Assembly: GCF_001428895.1 (NCBI RefSeq)
Contig: NZ_LMJA01000031.1
Span: forward strand, 62,001 to 126,000
Direction of reading: 5' to 3'
DNA: 64,000 bases
From: Mycobacterium sp. Root265
GTDB taxonomy: Bacteria > Actinomycetota > Actinomycetes > Mycobacteriales > Mycobacteriaceae
Under the pieces are notes generated by a model. That model saw only the letters and a program-made list of their open reading frames with translations, was not told where the DNA came from and made no database searches. Below are positions 18,041-26,253 of this stretch, in pieces. A program made the position numbers and the translations under genes. Position 1 is the stretch's first letter. Each line of letters starts with the position of its first letter.

Positions 18041-19026
18041 CGTGTGTTGCCCTTGGGAGTGGCTGGGGTGGTCTCGACCAGGGCGGTCCCGTCCGCTTCA
18101 CTGTCGAGTTTCCGCAGAATCAGTCCCTCCCGCAATGCCCAGGGACAGATCTGTACCGTTTCGACACCCAACGCTCGCATGCTCGCCTCAGCTACCAATG
18201 CGCCCGCCACGATCTGTGGCGCCCGTTCGGCACTCACCCCTTCCAGCTCTGCTCTGTCGGCCGTAGTCATCCTAGAGATGAACGCGATCAGCTGCCGCAG
18301 ACCGGCCGCGGTCAGCGTCCGCTTCACCCGCGGCCCGGCACCCGAGGGCGCCGCGCCGGTGAGCCGGGCCAGCGAACGGAACGTCTTGGACGTGGCGACC
18401 GCCAGATCCGGTGTGCCCGCGGCCTGCATCACCGCACCGGCCTCGGACAACTCGGTGGACAGCCAGTCCCGCAGCATCGCCACCCGGCGGCGACCCGGCG
18501 GATCCTCGGACAACCACTCCCTGGTCATCCGGCCGGCACCGAGCGGCAGCGACATCGCGACCTCCGGCTCCTCGTCGACGCCGCTGGAAAGCTCCAGCGA
18601 ACCGCCACCGATATCGATGTTGATGATGCGTCCCGCACTCCAGCCGTACCAGCGGCGCACCGCCAGGAAGGTGAGCCGGGATTCGTCGACCCCGCTGAGC
18701 ACCCGCAGCGCGACGCCGGTTTCGGATTTCACCCGGGCCAGTACCGCCTCGGAGTTCTTGGCATCGCGCACCGCGGAGGTCGCGAAGGCCATCATCTCCG
18801 CGCACCCCGAACTGCTGGCGATCTTCGCGAATTCGTCGACCGTCTCGACCAGGGCGTCGGAGCCCTTGCGGGTCAGCTTTCCGCTCGAGTCGATGGCCTC
18901 GGCGAGGCGCAGCGCGGCCTTGGTGGAACTCATCGGGGTCGGGTGGCCGCCCCGGCGCGCATCGACAACCAACAAATGCACCGTATTGCTGCCCACATCC
19001 AGCACGCCCAATCGCACGCGACCCAC
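18037..19026 (-). CDS. Ppx/GppA-family exopolyphosphatase
   Basis: A 329-residue member of the ASKHA-fold Ppx/GppA family, matching Rv0496 (PPX1). The N-terminal phosphate loop is [12 protein letters not shown] and the second is [12 protein letters not shown]. Related mycobacterial enzymes hydrolyse short-chain polyphosphate and influence stringent signalling; a polyphosphate kinase of the PPK2 type lies 30 kb away in the same window. The GTG at 19026 is only five bases from the divergent gene's proposed GTG, so one of the two starts may be annotated too far upstream. Confidence 0.9.
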   Translation of the reverse strand: MGRVRLGVLDVGSNTVHLLVVDARRGGHPTPMSSTKAALRLAEAIDSSGKLTRKGSDALVETVDEFAKIASSSGCAEMMAFATSAVRDAKNSEAVLARVKSETGVALRVLSGVDESRLTFLAVRRWYGWSAGRIINIDIGGGSLELSSGVDEEPEVAMSLPLGAGRMTREWLSEDPPGRRRVAMLRDWLSTELSEAGAVMQAAGTPDLAVATSKTFRSLARLTGAAPSGAGPRVKRTLTAAGLRQLIAFISRMTTADRAELEGVSAERAPQIVAGALVAEASMRALGVETVQICPWALREGLILRKLDSEADGTALVETTPATPKGNTR

Positions 19027-19030
19027 GTTA

Positions 19031-19840
19031 GTGGGTTTACCGTTGACAACTGTGGGGACATCACATGTCGGCGGTATCGGTGGCGAGGTCGAATTGGACT
19101 TCCCCAGGGAATGGGTGGAGTTCTATGACCCCGAGGATCCCAAGCATCTGATCAAGGCCGATATGACCTGGCTGTTGTCCAGATGGACCTGCGTGTTCGG
19201 CACCCCCGCCTGCCAGGGCACCGTCGAGGGCCGCCCCGATGACGGGTGCTGCTCGCACGGTGCGTTCCTCTCCGACGACGATGATCGGGCCCTGCTCGAC
19301 GACGCGGTGAAGACGCTGACCGACGAGGACTGGCAGTTCCGGTCCAAAGGTCTGGGGCGCAAGGGCTATCTGGAACAGGACGAGTACGACGGCAAGCCCA
19401 ATCTGCGCACCCGCAAGTACAAGGGCGCCTGCATCTTCCAGAACCGGCCCGGTTTCCCCGGTGGCATCGGCTGCGCGTTGCACTCCAAGGCGCTCAAGCT
19501 CGGGGTCGAGCCGCTGACCATGAAACCCGAGGTCTGCTGGCAGCTGCCGGTGCGCCGCACCCAGGACTGGGTGACCCGCCCGGACGGTTCCGATGTGCTG
19601 CAGACCGTCATCACCGAGTACGACCGGCGCGGCTGGGGCGAAGGCGGCCTGGACCTGCACTGGTACTGCACCGGCGACCCCGCCGCGCACGTGGGTGAAC
19701 GACCGGTCTGGGAGTCCTACCGGCCCGAGCTGATCGCCCTGCTCGGGGACAAGGCCTACGCCGAGCTCGCCGCCATGTGTAAGCGCCGCGGCCAACTCGG
19801 TCTGATCGCCGTGCACCCGGCCACCCGCGCCGCCCAGTAG
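19031..19840 (+). CDS. Conserved actinobacterial Cys-rich protein, Rv0495c-like
   Basis: About 269 residues from the GTG at 19031; an internal GTG at 19052 is an alternative start. The protein is soluble and rich in charged residues, and has a spaced Cys/His pattern: [44 protein letters not shown] and LHWYCTG. This would suit binding of a metal or Fe-S cluster. It matches the position of Rv0495c, a conserved protein without an assigned reaction. The frame stays open far upstream, but only antisense to the preceding genes. Confidence 0.82.
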   Translation: MGLPLTTVGTSHVGGIGGEVELDFPREWVEFYDPEDPKHLIKADMTWLLSRWTCVFGTPACQGTVEGRPDDGCCSHGAFLSDDDDRALLDDAVKTLTDEDWQFRSKGLGRKGYLEQDEYDGKPNLRTRKYKGACIFQNRPGFPGGIGCALHSKALKLGVEPLTMKPEVCWQLPVRRTQDWVTRPDGSDVLQTVITEYDRRGWGEGGLDLHWYCTGDPAAHVGERPVWESYRPELIALLGDKAYAELAAMCKRRGQLGLIAVHPATRAAQ

Positions 19841-20049
19841 GGCACACCACCCGGAGCCCACAGCCCCCGAGCTTCGCTGTCGGCGATTTTAGCTACCAGC
19901 GTTAGCTTTGCTATTTCCGGTTGAGTTAATACTTTTCGGTGGTCAGCGTCACACGCCCAGCTGTTGTGCACATAACTCTGCGCCGCTAAAGTCCGTAGCT
20001 ATCGCAGGGCGTTCACCAGGGGTTCTGCACACCGAGACAGGTGCACGTC
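19841..20049 (+). promoter_or_regulatory. Promoter region of the polysaccharide island
   Basis: This 209-base stretch is clearly more AT-rich than its surroundings. It contains a possible promoter, TTGCTA (19908-19913), a 16-base spacer and TACTTT (19930-19935), which would give a leader of about 108 bases for the sugar transferase. TTAGCT occurs twice just before it. No other gene is visible. Confidence 0.4.
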
Positions 20050-21612
20050 ATGACATCGATCGACCTGAGCAAGCCCTCGAGCGCCGGATTAACGCAGCTC
20101 AAAGCCGTTGACGACGCTCTCGCCGGGGGCACCGGCCGACGCAATACCGCATCACAGCGTTCCGCGGCGTCCCCCCGTCAGCGCCGCCGCAGGAAAACGA
20201 CCCAGATGATCATTTTTAGCGATGTAATCATGATTTGCTGTGTCGTCATTTTCAGTCACGTGGTGATGTTCGGCGGCACCGGCACCCAGCTCTACCTCGG
20301 CGCCACCGGCGCGGGGAACATCAGCTACGCCTGGGTATCGGTGGCCCTGGCGCTGGTCTGGTTGGGGTTCCTGGCACTGGGCAGCTGGACGCCCCGGGTG
20401 GCCGGACGCGGTGCCGACGAGTACGTGGTGCTCGGTTTGGTGACGCTGCAAGTCTTCGGCCTGATCGCCGCGGTGGCACTGCTGCTCTCGATCGACATCT
20501 CGGCCCGTTACCTCGGTATCGCACTGCCGCTCGGACTGGTCGGGCTGATGGTGAACCGGTGGCTGTGGCGCCGGGTTTCGGCGCGCCGGCGCCGTCAGGG
20601 CCTGGACCAGGCGCCGCTGCTGATCGTCGGTTCCGAGCCTGCGGCCCGCGATATCGCCACCGAGTTCGCGAAGGATCCGTGGGCGGGATACCGCGTCGCG
20701 GGCGTCTGCACCCCGGCCGGGCCCACCACGGCCAAGGCATCCATGACCATCAACGGCGACATCGTGCCGATCGTGGGCATGGATCAGGCCATCCTGGACG
20801 CCGTCGCACGCACCGGCGCGGAGACCGTCGCACTGGCGGCCACCGATCACCTGCGTCCCGTGGAAATCCGGCGGCTGATGTGGGAACTGGACGAGGTCGG
20901 CGTCGACCTGATGATCGCTCCCGGCCTCATCGATGTCGCCAACCAGCGCCTGGTCAGCAACCCGGTCGCCGGGATGGCCATGCTGGAGGTCACCAAACCC
21001 CAGTACAGCCGCGCCAACTCACTGCTCAAGCGCACCTTCGACATCGCGTTCGCGACCACCGCGCTGCTGCTGGCCTCCCCGGTGCTCATTGCCGCCGCGA
21101 TCGCCGTACGACGTTCCGGGCCCGGCCCGATCTTCTACCGGTCCGAGCGCATCGGCATCGACGGCACCGAGTTCCAGATGACGAAGTTCCGCAGCATGGT
21201 CACCGGTGCCGACGCCATGATGGCCGACCTGATCGCCAGGAACGGCGGCGACGCCCTGTTCTTCAAGCTCAAGGATGACCCGCGCATCACCACCGTCGGA
21301 AAGTTCTTGCGCAAGTACAGCATCGACGAGCTGCCCCAGTTCTTCGACGTGCTGCGCGGTGACATGTCGGTGGTGGGCCCGCGCCCGCAGGTCCGTCGCG
21401 AGGTGGATTCCTACGACGACCTGATGGGACGCCGGCTGACCGTGAAGCCCGGCCTCACCGGCCTGTGGCAGGTCAGCGGCCGGTCGGACCTGGAGGCCGC
21501 AGACGCGTTCCGGCTGGATCTGTCCTACGTCGAGAACTGGTCCCTCATGGGGGATGTGGTGATCATCGCCAAGACGGTCAGCACCGTGCTCAGGGGCAGC
21601 GGAGCGTACTGA
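20050..21612 (+). CDS. Polyprenyl-phosphate sugar-1-phosphate transferase (initiating glycosyltransferase)
   Basis: A 520-residue WcaJ/WbaP/CpsE-type enzyme that transfers a sugar-1-phosphate to undecaprenyl or decaprenyl phosphate, starting repeat-unit assembly at the membrane. It has four membrane helices (about 55-165), a CoA-binding-like Rossmann domain (about 185-300) and the C-terminal catalytic domain. That domain begins with KRTFDIAFATTALLLASPV and contains MTKFRSM, DELPQFFDVLRGDMSVVGPRP and KPGLTGLWQVSGRS. ATG 20050 was preferred to an in-frame GTG three codons upstream. It opens the exopolysaccharide island and ends 23 bases inside the convergent ligase gene. Confidence 0.93.
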   Translation: MTSIDLSKPSSAGLTQLKAVDDALAGGTGRRNTASQRSAASPRQRRRRKTTQMIIFSDVIMICCVVIFSHVVMFGGTGTQLYLGATGAGNISYAWVSVALALVWLGFLALGSWTPRVAGRGADEYVVLGLVTLQVFGLIAAVALLLSIDISARYLGIALPLGLVGLMVNRWLWRRVSARRRRQGLDQAPLLIVGSEPAARDIATEFAKDPWAGYRVAGVCTPAGPTTAKASMTINGDIVPIVGMDQAILDAVARTGAETVALAATDHLRPVEIRRLMWELDEVGVDLMIAPGLIDVANQRLVSNPVAGMAMLEVTKPQYSRANSLLKRTFDIAFATTALLLASPVLIAAAIAVRRSGPGPIFYRSERIGIDGTEFQMTKFRSMVTGADAMMADLIARNGGDALFFKLKDDPRITTVGKFLRKYSIDELPQFFDVLRGDMSVVGPRPQVRREVDSYDDLMGRRLTVKPGLTGLWQVSGRSDLEAADAFRLDLSYVENWSLMGDVVIIAKTVSTVLRGSGAY

Positions 21613-22519
21613 GGATCTCCGTGCTCCAGGCGTCCGGTTCGAACCCGTGGGTTCGGATCAGCGCCAACGCAATTCGCTCCATACCGAATCCGACGCAGGC
21701 GCTGTGCGCCACCGCCCCATCGGTGGTGCGCAGGCCGAAGGTCGCGCCGAAGTGGTCGCGGTGGCAGTTCGCCGACACCACTGCGGTGCCCTCGTCGAGG
21801 TCGCCGTACAGCCGCACCGTCAGTTCGGTCTTGAGTTCGTCGTCGCGCTGATTGGCCGCCAGCATCTTGCCTGCGCGACCGAAGAACGGATCGTTCGCCG
21901 CGACCGGGCTGGCCTCCAGACCCAGTGAAGTCAGCACGTCGAGACCATGGCCCACCCACGAATCCCGGTGCTGCTGAGCTTGTTCGGGGCTGCCGACCGC
22001 GACGTACTCATGCATCCGGAAGGCCTGCATGCGCGCCGGGTCGATGGAAGGTTCGTGCCGGAAGCAGTAGCCGTACACGTCGAGCAGCACACCGTCGGCT
22101 TCGATGACCTCCGGCAGCGTCGCATAGCTCGGATGGCAGGCGGCCGACACCAGCATCGTCCCGGCGGGATGCAGGTGCCCGTCCCACGGCCGGCCCGCCT
22201 CCCGATCGGCGAGCAGTGCCCGATGGTCCCGGTTGTCCCCGGAGAAGGTCGACACCGCGCCGGTCAGATTGGGGAACGACGCGATGTAGTCGGTCTTCTC
22301 GAACGCCTCCCGCGGATACAGCGGCGGAAACCGCCGCACCGCGGGGCGATCACCGTGGACGGCGCGCCCCTTGGCCCGCACCACCCGGTCGATGCCGTCG
22401 ATGACCTCTTCGAACACCCCGCTGCGGCCGTACAGGCCGTCGATGCCCAGCGGAATGAGCAGGCCCGCTGCGACGAGATCGTCCCTGAACTGGAGGCGCG
22501 CGGCCTCAAGCGTGGTCAT
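21590..22519 (-). CDS. Amino acid:[carrier protein] ligase (class II seryl-tRNA synthetase-like)
   Basis: A 309-residue homologue of the amino acid:[carrier protein] ligases described in Bradyrhizobium. These are catalytic-core-only relatives of atypical seryl-tRNA synthetases that activate a small amino acid with ATP and load it on a carrier protein's phosphopantetheine. Family blocks are present: RFPPLYPREAFEKTDYIASF, SAACHPSY, YCFRHEPSIDPARMQAFRMHE, AANDPFFGRAG, SANCHRDHFG and HSACVGFGMERIAL. Cys128, Glu171 and Cys275 align with the zinc ligands. The tRNA-binding arm is absent. ATG 22519 has a good GAGG site upstream; the in-frame extension to 22570 is less likely. Its natural partner is the divergent carrier-protein gene at 22874. 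The loaded amino acid cannot be read from sequence; Gly or Ala are the known substrates of relatives. Confidence 0.9.
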   Translation of the reverse strand: MTTLEAARLQFRDDLVAAGLLIPLGIDGLYGRSGVFEEVIDGIDRVVRAKGRAVHGDRPAVRRFPPLYPREAFEKTDYIASFPNLTGAVSTFSGDNRDHRALLADREAGRPWDGHLHPAGTMLVSAACHPSYATLPEVIEADGVLLDVYGYCFRHEPSIDPARMQAFRMHEYVAVGSPEQAQQHRDSWVGHGLDVLTSLGLEASPVAANDPFFGRAGKMLAANQRDDELKTELTVRLYGDLDEGTAVVSANCHRDHFGATFGLRTTDGAVAHSACVGFGMERIALALIRTHGFEPDAWSTEILSTLRCP

Positions 22520-22873
22520 CGCCTCATCTTGCCATCGCGCGGCGCACCCTACCCACGGATGGCGGCTCACGGCAGACGCAAGTGGATGCAGATTTGCTAA
22601 AAATGCACCCTTGCGTCAAATATTTGCCGTCCCTCCGGATTGTGACGCATCACTCACCTCGACAACCGCGACCGGCAACACTATTCGCGAGCCGTAGATA
22701 ACTGCATGTCAATGCCCTATATAAGGCGTCTCGGTCCACTTCGATCACGCACTGGCAAACGTCGAGCACCCCTGGAGTCCCACGTCCACCGTTGTTTTCG
22801 TATTCCGCCAGAAAAGTTGCCATGTTAGTGTCAGCGAACAAGTTTTGAGAATGCTAGGACGGGGACAGCCACC
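22520..22873. promoter_or_regulatory. 354-base divergent control region between the ligase and carrier-protein genes
   Basis: This is the only gene-free stretch over 300 bases in the window and is locally AT-rich. A stem-loop is formed by GACGCAAG (22575-22582) and CTTGCGTC (22610-22617), perfect 8-base arms on either side of an AT-rich centre, upstream of the ligase start. Near the other end TAGGAC (22855-22860) preceded by TG is a weak minus-10 candidate, and AGGACGGGGAC is a ribosome binding site for the carrier-protein ATG. I see no ORF with coding character. Confidence 0.5.
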
Positions 22874-23119
22874 ATGCAGGACCGCATTCGCGCAGTACTG
22901 GCCAGCCAAGGACGGATGCCGTCGGACCCGCAGGCCATCGCCGCCGACGCCGACCTGTACGAACTCGGTCTGACCTCGCATGCGTCGGTGAACGTGATGC
23001 TCGCGCTCGAAGACGAGTTCGACATCGAATTCCCGGACGACGCCCTCAACAAGACGACCTTCGCGACGATCGCCAGCATCGAGCGCGCGGTCGGCGAACT
23101 CACCGCCGTCGCGGCCTGA
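22874..23119 (+). CDS. Acyl/aminoacyl carrier protein
   Basis: An 81-residue phosphopantetheine-carrier protein. The attachment site is Ser35 in LYELGLTSHASVNVMLALED, where the usual DSL is replaced by TSH. That variant motif, followed by EDEFDIEFPDDALN, is characteristic of the stand-alone carriers that accompany amino acid:[carrier protein] ligases or polysaccharide/exosortase-type clusters, not fatty-acid or polyketide synthesis. It lies 14 bases upstream of the tandem hydrolase gene, in the same operon as the flippase and glycosyltransferases, and opposite the ligase that probably loads it. Confidence 0.92.
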   Translation: MQDRIRAVLASQGRMPSDPQAIAADADLYELGLTSHASVNVMLALEDEFDIEFPDDALNKTTFATIASIERAVGELTAVAA

Positions 23120-23133
23120 CACCCAGGCCCGCC

Positions 23134-24894
23134 GTGAGCACCCCGAGCGAAACCCCGACATTCTTCGGCCCCAGCGACTCTCCGCTGTTCGGCGTGCTGC
23201 ACCTGCCCGCCGACAACCGTGTGCGCGGCGGGGTGCTGATCTGTGGGTCACTCGGCAAAGAAGGCATGGACAGCATCCGGTTCCAGCGGATCCTCGCCGC
23301 TGACCTCGCCGAAACCGGCTACGCGGTACTGCGTTTCGACTATTACGGCACCGGCGACTCGGCGTTCGGGCATCACCGTGACGACGCCGTGGCGCTGTGG
23401 TCGCGCAGCATCCGGCACGCCGCCGACCATCTCTCCGGAATGGGCGTGCCCTCGGTGTCGGCCATCGCCCTGCGCGCCGGCGGCCTGCTGGTCGATCACG
23501 CCATCGCCGCGGGGGCGCCCATCGGCCGCGTCGGTTATCTGGACCCACCCGCAACCGGGCGTCGCTACCTGCGTGAGCAGGCCGCGTTGTACCGGTTCAC
23601 CGTCGGGCCGGAGGCTTTCGCGCACAGCGCCACCGACACCGACACCGTCTCGATCATCGGTGCGCGGCTCAGCGAGTCCGCCGCCAAGTCCTTCACAGCG
23701 CTCAAACTCACCGGCCCGGTGGCCACCGGGGCCGACCGACTCTTCGTCGTGCGCCCGGGCGATACCCACCGATTCGCCGCGACCGACCGCACCCGTGTCA
23801 TCGCCGCACCCGGGCTGGCGGAGTTCGCACAGACTGCCGATGTCGTCGTTCCCATGCCGATGACGGCGCTCGGCGACATCGTGGCCTGGTTCGGCACCTC
23901 AGTCGACTCCGCACCCGTCGCGGTCGAACCCCGCCCGGTCACCTCCGCGCTGATGCCGGTCAGCACCGACAGCGGACCCGTGAAGGTGCTCGAGACCATC
24001 GAAACATTCGGCCCCAAGGGCCTGTTCGGCATCCGGACCCGCCCGGTGGGCAGCACCCCCGGCCAGGGCCGCGTCGTGCTGTTCTTCGCCACCTCCAACG
24101 ATCCGCATGTCGGGCCCGCCCGTGGCTGGGTGGAACTGGGCAGGCAGATCGCGGTAGGCGGTGCTCAGGCGTTCCGTTGGGACGGCACCGGTCTGGGCAA
24201 CTCACCGGAGATCGTGCGCGATCAGTGGCAACCCATCTACGACGCCCGGCGCATCGCCGACGGGCACGAAGCGGGCCGTCACGCCGCTCAGGATCCCCGC
24301 CAGCTCAGCGTCGTCGGGATCTGCTCGGGATCCTGGTATGCCGCCCACACCGCGCGCGAGTTGGCCGCGGGCGCCGCCCTGCTGGTCAATGCCGGCAGCT
24401 GGAGCTGGCCGTCCGGCGCCTGGGCCTGGCAATGGAACGTGCGCCGCGACATCCTCGCGACCGCGGGCGATGACGGCCCGCAACTCGGCGCTGCGCCGGA
24501 TCCGGCCCAGCCGTGGCCACTGCGCAAGCGAATCATCGAGTCGCTCAAACCGTTGCGGGACCAGTTGAAGACCCTGCTGCGCGCCCGGCTGCCCCGGCCT
24601 CTGCTCAAGCTGCTCGGCCGTGCCGGGCTGGCCCAGGTGCCCGAAGTCCTGCTCGGACCGCTGCTGCGTAACGACACCCGCACGGTGCTGATGTTGTGCC
24701 CGTTCGATATCGAACATTTCGCCGGGTTCGACGGATTCGCCACGGTGGCGCGCCTGCAGCGGGCCGGCTTGCCGCTGCGCACCGTCGAACTGGACGGCGG
24801 GGACCATGCCGCCTACCACCAGGCCGTCCTCGACGGTATCCGGGACGAGTTGCTCGGCCCGCCCTGCAAGCAGAGTTTGGCGCTGGGCTCATGA
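23134..24894 (+). CDS. Tandem alpha/beta-hydrolase protein, one domain with a Cys nucleophile
   Basis: A 586-residue protein made of two alpha/beta-hydrolase domains, about 8-270 and 290-580. In the first, the RFDYYGTGDS loop (67-76) is intact, but the nucleophile elbow reads ALRAG with Arg114 where Ser is expected, and no catalytic His is evident. In the second, the elbow is GICSG with Cys397. His558 in DGGDHAAY and a plausible acid such as Asp525 complete a Cys-His-Asp triad. The Arg and Cys elbows recall the paired hydrolases of proteobacterial exosortase-linked polysaccharide clusters, here fused. A Cys nucleophile next to a carrier protein suggests thioester-to-ester or amide transfer, or editing. 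GTG 23134 is the start; the flippase overlaps by four bases. Confidence 0.85.
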   Translation: MSTPSETPTFFGPSDSPLFGVLHLPADNRVRGGVLICGSLGKEGMDSIRFQRILAADLAETGYAVLRFDYYGTGDSAFGHHRDDAVALWSRSIRHAADHLSGMGVPSVSAIALRAGGLLVDHAIAAGAPIGRVGYLDPPATGRRYLREQAALYRFTVGPEAFAHSATDTDTVSIIGARLSESAAKSFTALKLTGPVATGADRLFVVRPGDTHRFAATDRTRVIAAPGLAEFAQTADVVVPMPMTALGDIVAWFGTSVDSAPVAVEPRPVTSALMPVSTDSGPVKVLETIETFGPKGLFGIRTRPVGSTPGQGRVVLFFATSNDPHVGPARGWVELGRQIAVGGAQAFRWDGTGLGNSPEIVRDQWQPIYDARRIADGHEAGRHAAQDPRQLSVVGICSGSWYAAHTARELAAGAALLVNAGSWSWPSGAWAWQWNVRRDILATAGDDGPQLGAAPDPAQPWPLRKRIIESLKPLRDQLKTLLRARLPRPLLKLLGRAGLAQVPEVLLGPLLRNDTRTVLMLCPFDIEHFAGFDGFATVARLQRAGLPLRTVELDGGDHAAYHQAVLDGIRDELLGPPCKQSLALGS

Positions 24895-26249
24895 CCGCGG
24901 ATCACAACGGCGCGAAATCCGAACTGCGCCGCAGCTTCTCCACCCGTGTGCTGGCGGCCGCGGTCGGCATGGTCGCCACCTTCCTGCTGACCGTCATCGT
25001 GGTCCGGTTCCTGAACACCCGGGACACGGCCGCCTTCTTCGGTGTCCTCGCGGCCCTGCCCATCGGATCCATCGTGGGCCGGATGGGGCTGGGCAACAAC
25101 GTCGTCCGGTTGATCCCATCCGAACCGGACCGACAGCTCAAACGGATCATCGCGGGAACCCACCTGCGGGCCACCTTCATGATGACCCTGCCCACCGCGC
25201 CGATCATCGCGCTGTGCGCGACCGTCGGGCTGATCGGTCAGGAAAACTTCGTTCCCGCACTGCTGCTCACCACCCTGATGGTGCTCATCGAGTCCATCCG
25301 GATGATGCTCAGCGACATCTTCTCGGCGGTCGGCCGGGTGAGCGCCTCGGTGGCCACCACACACTACGTGCGCAGCGTCATCGTGCTGCCGGTCGTCGCC
25401 ATCGTCGCCTTCACGGTCGCGCAACCGACGCTGGTCGAGATGCTGATCGCCTACTCGGCGGTCTCGGGTACCCAGGTGCTGTTCGCGCTGATCGCCGGGC
25501 GCTCCGATATCGCGCTACGGCACGCCCCCGGGCTTGCGGCGCTGCGGGCCGCCATCGCCTCCGGATCGCGGCTGTTCACCCTGGAACTCACCGCGTTCCT
25601 CATCGTGTCCGGCACCATCTGGCTGGCCAACGCGACGCTCATCCCGCAGGACGCCAAGCTCTACGCCGTCGCCACCACCATCGCCATCCAGGTCACCATC
25701 CTGGAGAGCCTCGCCGCGACCGCGGTGCTGCCCCCGGCGGCCCGGATGTGGGTGGCCGGCCGGAAACCCGAAGTCATCCGGATGCTGTCCAACCTGTCCA
25801 CCGTCAACACCCTCATCACCGTGTCGGTCGTGCTGGTGCTGGCGTTCTTCGGCGGATTCTTCCTCGAGCTCGCCTACGGACCGGCGCTGCGCGAAGCCAA
25901 CATCCTGTTGGTCATCCTTGCCGTGGGCGGCATTCCGCAGGCCGCGCTGAGCGTGAACACCTCGCTGCTGATCATCGCCGGTCACCTCGACGCGGTCTGC
26001 CGAGTTTCGCTGATCGTGCTTGTTCTCGTCGTTCCCGGCGCGATCGCGGCGGCCGTGTTCGGTGGTGCCCTGGCGCTGGCGATCGTCGCGGCGTGCGGTC
26101 TGGCCTCGCTCTACATCGGTTTGTGGCTCACCGCCCGGCACATCTTCGGCGAATCGCCACGACCGCACTGGAACGTGGTCCGGGCCGGGCGTGAGCTGGT
26201 CAGCGAACGCGGCGATGTCGCCGAGGTACCCGCGGTCGCGGCGGTGTGA
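24891..26249 (+). CDS. Polysaccharide flippase (Wzx/MATE-like MOP superfamily)
   Basis: A 452-residue integral membrane protein with about 12 hydrophobic segments starting at residue 14. The N-terminal pattern SFSTRVLAAAVGMVATFLLTVIVVRFL is typical of oligosaccharide flippases of the MOP superfamily. It would move the lipid-linked repeat unit across the cytoplasmic membrane. The ATG at 24891 overlaps the hydrolase stop by four bases (ATGA), which sets the start; the frame is open upstream only as a shadow. The C-terminal 40 residues are a charged cytoplasmic tail. Confidence 0.9.
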   Translation: MTADHNGAKSELRRSFSTRVLAAAVGMVATFLLTVIVVRFLNTRDTAAFFGVLAALPIGSIVGRMGLGNNVVRLIPSEPDRQLKRIIAGTHLRATFMMTLPTAPIIALCATVGLIGQENFVPALLLTTLMVLIESIRMMLSDIFSAVGRVSASVATTHYVRSVIVLPVVAIVAFTVAQPTLVEMLIAYSAVSGTQVLFALIAGRSDIALRHAPGLAALRAAIASGSRLFTLELTAFLIVSGTIWLANATLIPQDAKLYAVATTIAIQVTILESLAATAVLPPAARMWVAGRKPEVIRMLSNLSTVNTLITVSVVLVLAFFGGFFLELAYGPALREANILLVILAVGGIPQAALSVNTSLLIIAGHLDAVCRVSLIVLVLVVPGAIAAAVFGGALALAIVAACGLASLYIGLWLTARHIFGESPRPHWNVVRAGRELVSERGDVAEVPAVAAV

Positions 26250-26253
26250 CCCG

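Noticed and set aside
16211-19030. Very long plus-strand open frame ahead of the Rv0495c-like gene
   Set aside because: It runs antisense to four well-supported minus-strand genes and shows no protein family character until position 19031. Long antisense frames are expected at this GC content.
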